The position numbers were made by a program, and so were the translations under genes. DNA of 64,000 nucleotides from Desmodus rotundus (lineage: Eukaryota; Chordata; Mammalia; Chiroptera; Phyllostomidae). Location of the stretch: NCBI RefSeq assembly GCF_022682495.2, contig NC_071389.1:185737556-185801555 (forward strand), given 5' to 3'. Of this stretch, positions 10,401-24,900 are shown piece by piece. The notes beneath the pieces were generated by a model, which did no database searches, was not told the origin of the DNA, and worked only from the letters and a program-made list of their open reading frames with translations. Position 1 is the first letter of the stretch. Each line of letters opens with the position of its first letter.

Positions 10401-13400
10401 CCAGATGTTTCTGCTACTTTCTACTACTGCAGTAGTGACTTTATGGTGAGTTATTTTAATATACATAAAGTACAAAGTAGGTTTGGTATGAATGTAGCAT
10501 TTCTATTTTCTCTATTAGGCAATCGGGAAATGTTTAACTATTTAAAGCTGTTGTTTATTTTCCTGAACAAATAAGGGAGGCCATCTTCTTCAACTGTTTT
10601 TCTAAATAAACATTTAAAAATGATAACATGTTTTTGACATTCAGAAAGGCATTTATAACACCTGTGTTCTCGCCGCTTATCTTGAAATAAAATCTCCCCA
10701 GCAGTGTTGAAAGGCCTCTGTGCATTCCTCCCCAGTCTCCTCTTCCTCAGTAGTAACTCCACTCCCAGTGCTGGCATTTATCATACCCTTGCGGCTTATG
10801 TGTCTCGGCAACAGTGTGGTGGCTGAGTGCTGAACGTACTGATTGCAGTGGTGTTAATGCTATTATTCTTCCAAAGTAACTTAGCTTATGTCTGCTTTTT
10901 ATTTCTTTGCCAATTAAAAAAAATGACCCCCCATTTGTACCAGGACCTAGTCACCCCACCATACTTACAATGTGGGTGAGGAATAGAAATGTACTCGGTC
11001 TCACAGCCCACAGCTATGAGACAACGGATCAACGGGTTGGCATTTTCCTCCATCATGATCTGAAGTCAAATTGGTACAAAGAACCTACCACACATAATCT
11101 TGAGGACCTCATGACTGAAACTTAGTAAAAATGAGGGTTAGGCCTAAATCCAATTTAAGTTTCAGGTGGATGAGCACATTCTGTGTTTCTAATTTCCCCC
11201 AGGTTTAAAAATTAAGTGTAGTTGTCTTCATTTATGCCATCTGTGGGCGCTCCATGTCTTGTGAGAGATTCCCAGCAGGGTCAAAGTATAGGCGTAGTTT
11301 GGACTTGGTCAAATGAGAGGTCATGTTGTTTTTTTTTTTTTACACCCACAGCTAAGGGAAAAGACTTCCTCAAATTGGCAACGACTTGAAGGAGGCTTCC
11401 CCCAAAAGACAAGGAAACAAAATAAAGCCGTTAAGTTGTTAATTATGATGTAGCTTCAAGAAGGAAGTTTTGTGATTGGTTTATGGGAGAAAGTAGAGAT
11501 CAAGACTTTCAGGGAAGAGAGGAGAGAGGAAGACAGGTAATAAAGTGAGTAAGAAGCAATCAAGAATTGCGATTGTGGTGAAGGCGAGAACTGGGGCCAA
11601 CTATAGAAGAGATGCTTGTCTCCGGATTAAATCCCTGAGACACAAAAGCGGTTTATAAAGAGAATAGTGAATAACTAGAAAATACCAATAACTGGGTCTT
11701 AGTATCTGGAACATGATGAGTACTCATGAATTAATTAATTAATGATTCACTGTATTTTATTAAAGAATTTCTTTTTAAAGGTAACCCAGGTAGTTACCTT
11801 TTTGTCATCATAAAAGTAGTTTTTCCATTACGTGAGAAGTGTGATTCAAAAAACTTTCTGCTAAAAAGTTCAAGTGACTGAAGGTTGTACACAAATTTTT
11901 TGTTTCTTTCATAAAACCTATTTTGCTGAATTTTCCATAAAAAATGCCACTACTAAACATTCTTGTGATAGCTTCTTTGTGAAAGTGTCACTGTTCTTGA
12001 TTTGCACACGGCTTATAATTTAGGCCTTCTTTTGTTTTGGGTTGGAAGTTCCAACTGTTGAAGCTCTTGTCTGATTATGTGGAACTCCTTATGTTAATGG
12101 GAGCAACTTCTTTGCTGCATTTTTAAAAAATGGACTCGGAAGCTTCTTACTGTGGATCTTTGTTGGGGACAAAGGATTATTTATGCTAAAAGAAAATGTA
12201 TTCCCCACTGATTTAGCTCGTGGGAAGCATAACAAGCTCATTAGTAATGCTCAGTTGTACTTTGCCCTTTTGCTGTGGTAGAGAGAGGGAAAATGATATC
12301 AAAAAGGACATTCTGCTATCCTTTGCCTTTTCTTTTGCAAAGAAAATGTGATGTAATATTAGACTTTTCAGTTCGGTTTAGCTCAAGTTCAAATTTGGTA
12401 CTAGAAGAAGTGTTCCTGAAAGGAAGGAAGGTGGTATGTGTAGTTGGCTGCTGTGCTTGAGGTATGCCTGGTGTAACTAAGAGGGGAAAGTAACTTCTTG
12501 GAAACTGATGGCATTAGAGCCTTATAAACTGTTTTAGATTTTTTCCTTAGAATTTTTAAATAGTGGTTTAAATAAAAAAATGAGTAGTGTATAGTGCTGC
12601 TGTAAGCAATTAAAAATCCTAGGTTTTTATAGTCTGGTTATTCTGAGTGTTTTTAAAATCTTTACTTTTTTTTCCTTCTGAAAATGCATTAAAGACTTAT
12701 ATTAACCTAACTTAATTAAAATTGTGGTTGTCTTTCTTGTAGATTTCAAGAACAGTACTTTGGAGCTAAATTACACTCTTTCTTTCTTTTTTGTCTTTAG
12801 CACTTCATGGAGAAAGTAACTTATGAAAAATTATTATAGAAAGGCGTTGAGTGTTGTTTCATAGTTAAAATTGATGTTTATGTCTATTACCTTGTCGTCT
12901 GGCAAAAGAAGCTCATGGATAGCTTGTGAGTTTATGCAAAGTCCAGATGAACTTTTATGATCTCCATGTAAACATCAGATGAGAGATACTTGACTTTTAG
13001 TATCAGTTGTTGTGACATATGTATTTATATTATGTTTACAGGGGGGATATTCTGGGAGACTTTTACTTGGCTAAGTTTTATCGTTAATTTTATTTTACTA
13101 ACCAGAAGCTTCAAGAATTACTTTAAAGCCAGATGTTTCAAGAACTGGTTTGCTTGCAGTCAGAGTTAGTGAGAGCGCCCACCACACAGCGTTTTCTTTC
13201 TTGGTAGATTACTAGATTAAAAAGAGAGAGAGGGGGAGAGAGAGAGCGCGCTAGGACTTTTGAGCCACAGCCCACCATTGCCTCCCTTACATCATTTTTC
13301 CGTCCTAGGGAAGAAAAAAAAAAAAAGAATCACTTTGATACTAGTGCCAGAAACTAGATATTGAAATGGGTTTCAGGCATTCCTGTTTCAGATGAAGAGT

Positions 13401-13567
13401 ACTTTTATGAAGAAGCTGGGAGCAATTATTGAATTCTCATATAGTCAAATAATTCTAATGAGAAGGAAAAGTTTTAGCTCTTCAGTCGAGTAAAACAGGT
13501 TCCTTGTAATTTGAGGGCTCGGGGAAGCTGCCATCGTCTGCATATTAATGTTTTGTTCTATTTTCAG

Positions 13568-13615
13568 GAAAGGAATTTCATTTCAATATTGATGACCATG
13601 CAGCCTGCAATTCAA
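13568..13615 (+). other. GAS2L3: GAS2L3 exon 2 (start-codon exon)
   Basis: A 48-base exon lies between TTTTCAG (ends 13567) and GTAAGT (from 13616). The first 30 bases are 5' UTR, and ATG at 13598-13600 begins M-Q-P-A-I-Q, the known N-terminus of GAS2L3. The chosen ATG has A at -3. An in-frame ATG lies two codons upstream, at 13592, in a poor context (T at -3). The exon ends in phase 0. Confidence 0.9.
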
Positions 13616-16600
13616 GTAAGTGTTTTTCTTGGAAAAATATTTTTATGAGATTAGTATAATAAAATTATAATAATTAATAAAATAAGTGAAGTAAAACAAG
13701 TGAAATAAAAATATAACTTGTTGATTTTTATCCCCTTGGCTTGATAACAGGATCCATTCATTAATTAGAGGTTCACTTACATTTACCAAGATAGGGAAAA
13801 TTGAACATGACTTAAGTATCTTGACTACTACTAGTTTGCTCTAGATTATACACTTTCTGAGAGCTGCTGCAGTTTTATATAGCTTGTATTGTATGCGGTC
13901 TGTAATTCATCATTTAAATATAGATGTGGGTTGTGCTGACTTAACAAGGTCACATCCATCCATGAAGTTGGTGTTTTCTCTAGGTATGGTTTGGAGAAGA
14001 CCTGCCTCTAAGTCCACGGAGTCCCCTGACCCCCAGACATGGGCCGGGTCTGGCTGACGTTTATCAGTATGATGAGTGGATAGCTGTGAGGCACCAAGCC
14101 ACCCTGTTGCCCATGCAAGAGGATCTGTCAATCTGGTTATCTGGTTTGTTAGGTAAGACTTGAAAAGATACTCAAAATTGTGTTCTCTTATTCAGTAAAT
14201 ATTTATTAAGAACCTTATTCTTTGTCAAGGCGTGATTGTCGTAGAGGCTGGGGGATGCTCTAGTGAATGAGGCATCCGATGTCCTTGTTCTCACAAAGCT
14301 TATATTCCAGTTGGGGAGATACTTGGTTTCACCCTGACCCTTAGGGCTTGAATAGTAATGAAGTTGGAGGTTTAACAGAAGAGGTCAGTAAACTTTGAAT
14401 AATCAAAATTTTCACCATTAATGTTAAAATTTTTTTAGGTATGTAGGTCTAATTTTGGAATCTGTGTTTTCCTGGTTTTTCCCACTTAATTTTGCAGGAG
14501 GCATGAGGTTCAGAGCGGGATTCCTACTGCAGTTGCCGTGATTGTTCTTTCTCAGGCATTGCGGGGTAGAGGCCCGTGAAGCCCGGGAGGAAATGTCAGA
14601 TTGGAGAAGGTCTGGTTTCACATCGCTTTGCTCAGTTAAAGGGTGTGATAAGTGCCCTGACAGGTGTGGCTCAGTTGAGTGGGTGTCATCCCACAAAGTG
14701 AAATAGATTTCCCCGTCAGGGCACACGCCTGTGTTGCAGGTTCTGTCCCCAGTTGGGGCGTGTACGAGAGGCAACCAATCGATGTTTCTCTCTCACAGCG
14801 ATGTTTCTTTCCCTCTCTTTCTCCCTCTTTTCCTCCCTTTCTTAAAAACAAATTAAAATTTAAAAAAAGAATATGATAAGTGCTCTGAACCTTCTTTGCA
14901 GAAAAAAATTCTCCTATTATACACAATTTCATGTAACATTGCAAGGTTTTTGTGAAAAGGAATGCATAAACCTCATCTATGGCCTTCCCAAGATAATTAA
15001 AAACAGCCAACGCTTGCTTCAGATATCTGGTATCTGTGTGATATAGAATTTTTTTAAAGGTTTATGAAGTAATAAAGCATCTATGGAAGGCATTTTCGAA
15101 GTGAAAAGTTCGTATTCCCTGGGGCTTCTTATGTTACTGTCTTTAATTTTCAACTTGCATCAGAGCCTGTCTTATTTATAGAGAGTTGTTCTTTTTCTTG
15201 TGCAAGCAGCAGTCATGTGCAGTGAATCAGAGTTTAACCTTAACAGTCAGTATTGAAATACAAAACACTTTGGTCTTTTTAAAATGAAATAAAAGACGTG
15301 TCAATTTTCTTTATTTTTTTCTGTACTTCTACGTCACAGACATCTTGGTTTCAGTTGTCATTTTTTAACTTGACATTCTCTGCTGTTTAACTGTACCTTC
15401 TAAGAGTGAATAATTGTAGTCTGATCTAATATTTGTCTAGTATGTCAGCCCTAATCCAATTACATCTAATTAAATTTTAACCATAGTGTTTGAGTTTACT
15501 GTTTTTAGAAGAATCTTAACTCTGAAATATGCCTTTAGGTATTGAAGTTAAGGCAGAAAGATTATTGGAAGAACTTGATAACGGAGCACTGTTGTGCCAG
15601 CTGATTGCTGTTCTTCAGGCCATGGTGAAAATGCGCAGCCCTGAGGAAGCAGGGGTAAGTAGATGTGTGACGGTGGTTTTATACCTGGTACATACTGACT
15701 TGTGTGTGTGCATTTCTTATTATCTCTGGAAGATTATAAGCTTCCACCCCAACTACCTATGAGACCTTGGATAACTTAATCTTTTTGAGAATCTGTAAAA
15801 CTGTTCTTATTTGTGAAGTGGAGGTATTGACATTTATCATGTAGGATTTATTTGCAAGGATTCAGCAAAATTAAATGAGATAATCTACAGAAGGTGTTTA
15901 GTGTAGTGCCTAGTGCACAGTAAATATCCAGCAGATAGCTCTTCCTGAGCACAGGAATGTTGGGCTGTTGTGAGAGTTAAATGAGAAAAGAGCTTGCAGT
16001 GGCTCCTGGAACACAGTTAGTAGCTAGTGTCATCTTTTCATTCTTTGTATGTCGGATTGGTGAGTAAATTCTATAAATATTGGTTAAATGAATAATAATT
16101 TTTTTAGCCAGCTTCTCTCTGTTGACTCAAGTTATGATTTGAAGTAGATAAGGTTTTCTCTCTTTTCATCAAACATGGGTGTTTTCACATGGGGTCTCTG
16201 GGGTCTCGACAGACACACAGAGTTGGTGAAATGTAAAGTGGCATCATCTTTCGGGGGAACAGTGGGTGATATATTTATACATACATATCTCACATTGAAA
16301 ATAAAGCACATCATAAAAATGTGAAGGAATTAAGAAGTACAAATTGATAATTACAGGAGTCATGGGAATATAAAGCATGGCATAGGGGGTATAGTCAGTC
16401 ATGTTGTAATAACTGTGTGTGCTGCCAGTTGGGCGCTGGAAATGTCAGGGGAACCGATATTTCAGAGTATGTGACTGTCTAACCATGGTGCTGTACACCT
16501 GAAACTAATGCAAAATAGTAGTGAATGTGAACTGTAATTGAAAAATAAAAGAAAAGAAAATGAAGCGCCTCCTGTGATACATAGTGTAATTCTACTTTCA

Positions 16601-18918
16601 GGAATTTGTTCTAAGGAAATTGCAAACTCACAAAAATGACTGCAGAAAATTAGGAACACCTTAAATGCTCATCAAGAGAGAGAAATTGGTTAAATATTTA
16701 TTATGGTACCTAAACACACAGGAATATTATCCATCCATTTATAAGAAATGACTCTTTCAATCTGTTCTTTTTTACCCTGAAAGATGCCTACAACCTACTG
16801 TTAAGTGTGCATGAACACAACTTGCAGTGGTGAACACACAATACAGTGTACAAGTGATGTGTTATAGAATTGTGCTCTTGATACCTGTATAATTTTGTTA
16901 ACCATTGTCACCCCAGAAATTCAATAAAAAGGGAAAAAATAGTATGCATAAGCACATACACACATAAATCAGATTGCAGAATAGTGTTTGTTTAATATTC
17001 TGTAGGTACACAGGTATCTTCCAAGTGCATATTTGTGCCTAGCGATGTCTTGCTAAAATGTGGGTAAGAGGATTTAGTTGATACTAACCACCTTTGTATT
17101 TGGCTGTATTGTTTGATTTTTATTGGGGGGAGCATGGTCATATATTCTGTATACATTAGAAAAGCTCACAAGACTATTGTAATTCTGGAAAATAATAGCA
17201 ACAGGAAGGATATAGAAGGAACTGGTAACAGTGGTTATCTCTAGGGAGATAAAGGAACTGAGGGGTGGAGGTAGGAGAGAGCCTTGTACTTACTATGCCT
17301 ATTGCATTTTTAAAAATTACATACATGAGTTGCTTAATCAAGTAAAAATTTAAACTAAAATAAAACAAAAAGACCTTCCAACCTCAGCAGTATTATCTAA
17401 ATACTTTCGGCTTAGAATATAACCAGAGGCATTGAAATTAAGAACAAACTGTCAGTAACCAGAGGGGAGGAGGGAGGGGAGAATGGGGAGAAAAGGGGGA
17501 AGGGTTTTCAGGAACTTCTACAAAGGACACATGGACAAAGCCAAAGGTGATTAGGATCAAGGGCAAGAAGTGGGGATGGCTGGGGTTGGGGGGAGTCATG
17601 GGGGTGGGGAATGGAGACAACTGTGCTTGAACAACAATGAAAAAAAAGTTTAAAAAAATAGTCAAAAAGTTAGGATTCTGTTTGAATTAAGAATGGGCTC
17701 CTACTTCCTTATTTGATAGTCTCCTTAGGAAACTCAGAGCCATATTTATGAATCTGCAAATAGGGAAGTAAGCAGACATGAGTGTGTCTGTTAGTCTTTA
17801 CCAAGGCAGTAATTTTGTGTCTGTAGTGAACTATGTATGGAGAGACATACTATAGAGATGTACTTTGGAAGTATTAGACTGTAATTTTTTAATTTAAATT
17901 TAATTTATTTTAAATTTAAATGATTTTTTTGTCATTTCAGAAAGAAAAAGGGTAGAAATTCTTGATCCTACTGCTAATTTCAACCAAATTATTTCTGAAA
18001 TATACTTAAAAGAGAGCAAAATAAAATAATTTAACATAAAATAATTTTGAAGATACCTGTTTACTCTAATGTTACACACTTTTTACTTACATTCAATGCA
18101 CTGGACATTTGTTTAGTGATATTAAAATGGGTATCTAATGAAAATATCTTTAATGCGTTTTTGAAATTACTCTTTTGCCTTTTCCAGAATTTTCCAATGA
18201 GAAAAGTGCCCTGTAAGAAGGATGCTGCCTCAGGTTCATTCTTTGCTCGGGACAATACTGCGAACTTCCTTCACTGGTGTAGGCACATTGGGGTTGATGA
18301 GACGTATCTCTTTGAATCTGAAGGTTTAGGTGAGTGTTGTCATCATTATTGGGTTTAAGGTCTATTATATTTTTTAATGCCTCAGCCCTGATTTTTCTTT
18401 CCAAATAAGGACTCAAATACCACATCTCATTCTCCTAGAAAAATGTATACTTTAAATATATGTCGAACAATTAGAGAATTTGATTCTAAGTCAAATATAT
18501 TAAGCTTTTCACTTATTGTTAAAGATCTTATATATCTAAAATACCCTAGAAGTATTTTACTTTCTAAATGAGTTGGCTAGAGGAAGTTTCGGGATGAATG
18601 CTTTACTAATTAATGTTTTCATTAAGAATTACTCTACTTAACTAGATAATTATGGAAATAACAAGGCTAAATGATGTATGTTCGTGACTTCAGATTCACC
18701 TGGTAAGCAGCAGCTGCCAGCTTGATTATCTAAATGGTTAATGTTTTCGACTGTTCAATTGACAGTCGTGCTCTCCTGAAGAATTACTGACGAACTGCTG
18801 TCTGTGCAGTGACTAAAGTGGAAGCTGTCTAAATTTTAGACTGTATATTATATATAATTCCTCAAAGCATATACATATATATTTTTATATATTTATTTAT
18901 TTATTTATTTATGTTATA

Positions 18919-18956
<38 letters not shown>

Positions 18957-21900
18957 TTTATAATGTTTTGATAGGAGCGGTAGTATCCCAAGGGTGGGCC
19001 ATGGGAGTAGTAGTCTGCCCTGGTAGAGAGAAGTATTTTATCACATCGTGTAGAATTGCTGGTTCATGGTGATAATAAAAAGCAAACTGACTTTTAGTTG
19101 GTTTTATTACTGTTTTAAAATTCTTGACTGACATCGCATACCCTTGCTGCCTGCACTCAGGGCAGGCTGCCCCACTGGTTCGCATTAAGTATGCCTCTGA
19201 CGTTCTGTCCACTGTAGAATAAAACCCAAAATGCAGCTGGTTGATGTTTTACCTCCAGGTCGCACGCTGCTTTAATCCAGGTGTGCTGATTATTATTGAC
19301 AATGTGATTGATTTAATGGCATATACCGCTTCCAGAAATCCAAGGGGAATGGAAATGCTTTGACTTCTCTAGTTTCCAGTTTATTATTTCTGAAAGGATG
19401 TAAGATTGTTGTATATTTCTCATTCTCAGTAGGAGGCATTTTCTAACCATTCTGACAGTCAGTATAGGATTAAATAAAGTACTGCCAATAACTAATTCAT
19501 TTCTAGGCATTGTGCTGATGAGCTAATGTTTTAACTTTCTAAAGATCTCAGAGATGAGCCTCTTCATTTTTTACATTGTGCTAGGAACTTAGACCAATTA
19601 TAAAAAGGTAATGCTCCATTTAAAGGTATGTCTAAGTGTTCAGAGAAACAAGTTTAATAAAAATTTCAGGATACATTTCTTTTGGTATGAATTTTAAAGT
19701 CAAACATAGGCCTTGTTATTGCTTCATGCTGGGGGTATATAATAGATGTTATTCATAAATCAAAAAACAACTGTCATTTCCATTCAAGGAGTCAGTATAT
19801 ATATAATTTGTCACACAAAACTATTATTATATTAGGCTTCAGGAGTTTAACCTAGAACTTTTAACTCTAAGGACAGGAAAAGAAAGTTAGATGATCCACA
19901 GCTACCATATCGGTACATTTAGCATGAGTTCTAATCATCAGGGTTTTTTGTTTTGCTTTGTTTTATTTTTTTAAGGATCTCTGTTTGAACTGTTATGCTT
20001 AACATTTGGGTTTCTTGTTAATGTAAAAAAAATTTTAATTGTGGTAAAATATGCAAAACAAAATGTACCATTATAACCATTTTTAAGCATGAGAGATTTT
20101 TTTATAGCATTATTAAGATATACTTTATGTAACATAAAATTCATCATTGGAAAATGTACCCTTCAGTGTTTTTTTTATATGTTCACTATGTCATGCAACC
20201 ATCACCACTAATTAAGTACATCAGTCTCAAAAGAAAACCCATACCTATTAGCAGTTAGGCCCAATGATGTACTCCCTACCTTCATCCCCTGGCAGCTACT
20301 AATCTATACTTTTTCTCTGTGGATTTGCATATTCTGGGTATTTTATATACATGGAATCCTACAATATGTGGCCTTTTGTGTCTGACTTCTTTGTTTAGCA
20401 TAATGGTTTATTTATGTTGTAGCAAGTAACAGTATGTACTTCATTTCTTTTTATGTCTGAATGATATTCCATTATATGGAGAGACCACATTTTTAAAATT
20501 CATTATCAGCTAATGGACATTTTGGTTGCTTCTGTTAATACTTTTTGGTTGTATCTACTTTTTGGTTATGATGAATTATGTTGCTATGAATATTTACATA
20601 CAAGTTTTTGGGTAAACATTTGCTTTAAATCCTCTCGGAGACATACCTGGGAGTGGAATTGTTGGGTCATATGATAACTCTATGTTTATCTTTTCGAGGA
20701 AACACCAGATTGTTCACATCCCTTTCATATTCCCACTAGCGTGCACAAGGTTCTGATTTCTTTTTTAAAAAATTTTTATTGTTATTCAATTACAGTTATA
20801 TGCCTTTTCTCCCCATCCCTCCACCCCACCTCAGCCTAACCCCCCTCCCCCCCCACCTCCACCCTCCCCCTTGATTTTGTCCATGTGTCCTTTATAGTAG
20901 TTCCTGTAATCCCCTCTCCTCACTGTCCCCTCCCCACTCCCCCCTGACTATAGGTTCTGATTTCTTAACCTTTTCTCTAACACTTGTTATTTTTCTTCCT
21001 CCTTCTGCCTTGTTGTTGTACTTCTTTTCCTTCTCCTTCCTCTTCGTCTTTGTCCTCTCTGTTCTATTCCTCCTCTTCCCCCACCCCTCCTCCTCTTCCT
21101 CCTCCTTCTCACATCCTAGGGGGTGTGAAGTGGTATCTCATTGTGGTTTTGATTTGCATTTCCCTAATGGCTAATGATATTGAGCATCTTTTCATGGGTT
21201 TATTGGCCATTTGTATATCTTTGGAGAAATGTCTCTTCACATCTTTTGCTCACTTCTAGGAGTCCTTTGTCTTGTTCTGTTGACTTGTAAGAATTCTTTA
21301 TTGTAGATACCAGTCTTTGGGGTGTCTTCACTTTCTTGGTAATGTCCTTTGTTGAATAAGTTTTCAATTTTGATGAAATTCAATTTATCTTTTTTTTGAT
21401 TATTTGTGCTTTTGATGCCACCTAAAAAACCATTGCCAAATCCAAGTTTCCTTGTAAGAGTTTTATAGTTTTAGCTCTTACATTTAGGTCTTTAGTCCAT
21501 TTTGAGTTATTTTTTGTACGTAGTGTGAACTAGGGGTCTGAGTACATTATTTTGCATGTATATCCAGCTTTCCTAGCACCATTTGTTGTTGCAAACCTGT
21601 TTTTCTCCCATTGAGTTGTCTTGGCTCCCTTGGTTGGAAATCAACTGAACAGAAACATAGATTTATTTCTGGGTGCTCAATTCCACTCCATTGGTCTATA
21701 TCGCTATTTTTATGCCAGTAACATACTGTTTTGATGAGTACAGCTTTGTAGTAAGTTTTGAAACTTTGTTCTTTTTCAAGATTATTTTGGCAATTTCATG
21801 TCTCTTACAATTCCGTGTGAATTTTGTCATTAGCCTGTCTGCTTTTGGAAAAAAAGGAATTGATAGATATTGTATTGAATCTGTAGGTCAGTTTGGAGGA

Positions 21901-24900
21901 TACTGCTGTCGTAACAACATTATGTCTGACAGTCCATGAATGCAGGATGTCTTTCCATTTATTTATATCTTCTTTAATTTCATTCAACAGTGTTTTGTAG
22001 TTTTCAGTGTACAAGTCTTACACTTCTTTGGTGAAATTTATTCTTCAGTAGTTTATTCTTCTTGAAGCTATTATAAATGGCATTGTCTTCTTAATTGCAT
22101 TTTCAGATTATTTATTACAGGGGTTTTTTTTTTGGTTTGTTTGTTTGTTTTTTAATTTATTTATTGTTATTTAATTATTACAGGGGTTTAAAGTGCAGTG
22201 ATTTTTATATATTGATCTTATAACCTGCAATTTTGCTGAACTTGCTTGTTAGCTATAATAATTATTTTTTTTGTGGATTATCTAGGACTTTTTTAATACT
22301 AAGGACCCTGCAGTCAGTGAATGGAAATAGTTTCCTTTCTTTTTCAATCTGGATGCCTTTTATTTATTTGTCTTGTCTAAATTCCCTGGCTAGAACCTGC
22401 AGTACAATGTTGAATAGAAATGGTGAAAACAGACAAGCATTTTTGTCCTTTCCCTGGTCTTAGGAGGAAGACTTTAAGTCTTTCACCGTTGCGAATGATA
22501 ATAGTTGTGGGTTTCATATGTGTGTCTGTTTTTATATTTATACAGTTCCATCTATTCCTAATTTATTGAGTCTTTTATCATGAAAGTGTCTTTGATTTTG
22601 TCAAATGTTTCTTCCATGTCTGCTGAGATAATTGTATGTTACTTTTCCTTTATTCTATTAATATGGTGTGTATTGATTGATTTTCATATGGTGATCCAAC
22701 CTTGCATTCTGGGATAAATCCCATTTGCTTCTGGATTCAGTTTGCCAGTATTTCATTAAGGATTTTTATATCTACATTCATAAAGGTCTTTATGTTTTCT
22801 TGTGATGCTTTTTTTTTGCTTTCGTGTCAGGGTAATATCGGCCTCATAGAATGAGTTAGGAGTGCTCCCTCATTTATTTTTTTGAAAGAGTTTAAGAAAG
22901 CTGTTAACACATACTCTTATACTAAAGATACTTTGGAGTAAAATCGAGGTGATATATTTCTTCAAATAGTATCTCCTGTTGAGAGATCTAAATTATAAAT
23001 AATTTAATGTTACTTAAGCCTTCAGTTTTTTAGAATTAAAATGCTATACAAATAAGGGTGCATGTAAGTTGTCATCCTCTTCTTGTTAGCCATTGTTTTA
23101 AAATTTATGGACGACAATAATGTGTGGAGAAAACAAAATGTCCTTTCTAAGTTTCCAAATGAGAAATGTCTTCATCATTCTTTTACTTTACTTCTTTCAT
23201 GCCAGAAATATATTTCTATTTAATTTTACCCCATAAAATGTGTTTTTTTTTTTCCTTCACAGTTTTACACAAAGATCCAAGACAGGTGTATCTTTGTCTT
23301 CTTGAAATTGGTCGAATTGTGTCAAGGTATGTATTCCACAATTTCAGAATTTCAATGTCATAAATATTTTTAAGCTGTTTTATTTTAGCTGGGACACTGT
23401 TTTCTATAAATAAAAGAAAATAACTTTATTGAAATAAAGTAACTTAATTTTTTCTATTTTTTCTTTCTGTTTCTTAACTTTATTCTGTTTGCATGAGCCA
23501 AGTCATGTGCTTGCTCATATAACCTGCCTTCATTTAATGTTAAACTGTAAAAGTGGTAACTTAAAATTTTTAGATGAAGAATAAAGAGCATGTAGTCTTT
23601 TAGCCGGTCAAGGCAAGGCAAGTCCTCTAGACACAAAGAGGAAGTGATACGAAGGCCACCTTGTGTCCTCCCTACCTGGCTCAGCCCCGTCTTTACTCAC
23701 ACACTGACTTTTCAGGTGCCTTTCAAAATCCTTGAGCATCTAGTAACCCAAATATATGTTCTGATACGAAGTTTATAATCTGAATTTTTGGCAATCTGTG
23801 GGACACTTATAAGCATTCTAGATATCCCAGTGAAACAATTGGGAGAAGAGAGTCATACAGACTTCATTTAAAAATAAAATATAACCTATTGTAATATGCA
23901 AGGGAGTGCTTGGGTAAGACTCCACTCGAATGATGAGATCTCCTAATTGGTTTTCAGATATGGGGTTGAGCCACCGGTGTTAGTAAAACTTGAGAAAGAA
24001 ATTGAGCTAGAAGAGACCTTACTTAATACTTCTGGGCCTGAAGATTCCATCAGCATCCCCAAATCATGCTGTCAACACGAAGAGCTGCATGAAGCTGTAA
24101 GTAATTGCTGCACTTTTTGACCATGATGTGTAAGTTTCCTAGTCTGCCCCAGGTGATGCTATATTTAAAAGAAAATGTTTCTTAATTAGAATATACACTA
24201 GTACTGACTTTCACTCCCTGGTGAGTTGAAGGCACTATGATAAAGGTGACTTTTTGTTACTTGTGTATGGTGAGGAATGGAGTTGAGGAATGTTGGGGCA
24301 AAAAAAGCTCAATCCATCCTGAAGGGTACTATGGGCCATGAGAATTCATTGATTCTTTTTCTTTTTTTAACATAGTAGTGTCATAATCTAATTTAAAAAT
24401 TATAAGGATTATTCTCATGGTCACATAGAGGTTGTATTGGTCTTGTGCTAATAATCCAGGCATAAAATGATGAGAACCTGAATTCAAGCAGTAGTTGTGG
24501 GAAGAAAGCAAAAGGAAAAAATGTAAGACGTATTTAGAAAGTAGCACTGACAAGAATACCAATTCTGATAGGGAGGGAGAAAATCTGGGGTGATTACTAA
24601 GGTGTCTAAGTAAAGGGGACACTGAAACTTGGGGAATATAGGTGGCAGAAAAGTTGAGAGAGCAGATTGATGGGGTTTTCCGGTACATTCCCCCCGACAG
24701 GATAGATGCAGGCTTGGGTCTCAACTGGAAAGTCTCCTTAATGTTACCTGATTGTCACTAGATAGCAGCTGCTAGAATTGCAGTTGGTTAGGCCCGTGGG
24801 TCTTCTGCAGTTGCTATAGTATAACAAGTGATGGAGGTGAAGTAAGTATCAAGTATTTTTTCTGCTTAGGCTGTTGCTTAGATTTCATGGTCTTTTTTGG

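Larger units (their letters stand above)
2174..13567 (+). other. GAS2L3: GAS2L3 intron 1
   Basis: This is an 11.4 kb intron bounded by GTGAGT and TTTTCAG. Its first 650 bases complete the CpG island. The remainder holds MIR copies, an L1 3' fragment, a VES SINE, an L2 on each strand and an LTR-like repeat, all listed separately. From about 11000 to 13500 I see only AT-rich unique sequence, short homopolymers and a GA-rich run near 13220-13250; no gene is recognisable. Confidence 0.6.
20022..22905 (-). mobile_element. Ancient L1 (L1M-type) 3' part, antisense, about 2.9 kb
   Basis: Read on the + strand, it begins in the inverted 3' UTR ('gtggtaaaatatgcaaaaca', 'atcaccactaattaagtaca') and passes through the well-known inverted ORF2 landmarks 'tggtatctcattgtggtttt', 'ccattggtctatatcgctat', 'attgaatctgtaggtcagtt' and 'ttttcagtgtacaagtctta'. 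Frames are heavily broken. A CT-rich low-complexity run lies at about 20990-21115. Two younger and very short L1 tails interrupt it. The element fills much of intron 5 of GAS2L3, opposite to the gene, as most intronic L1s are. Confidence 0.85.

Noticed and set aside
18921..18953. Possible structured or regulatory AC element in intron 5.
   Set aside because: It is an ordinary dinucleotide microsatellite far from the exon boundaries.
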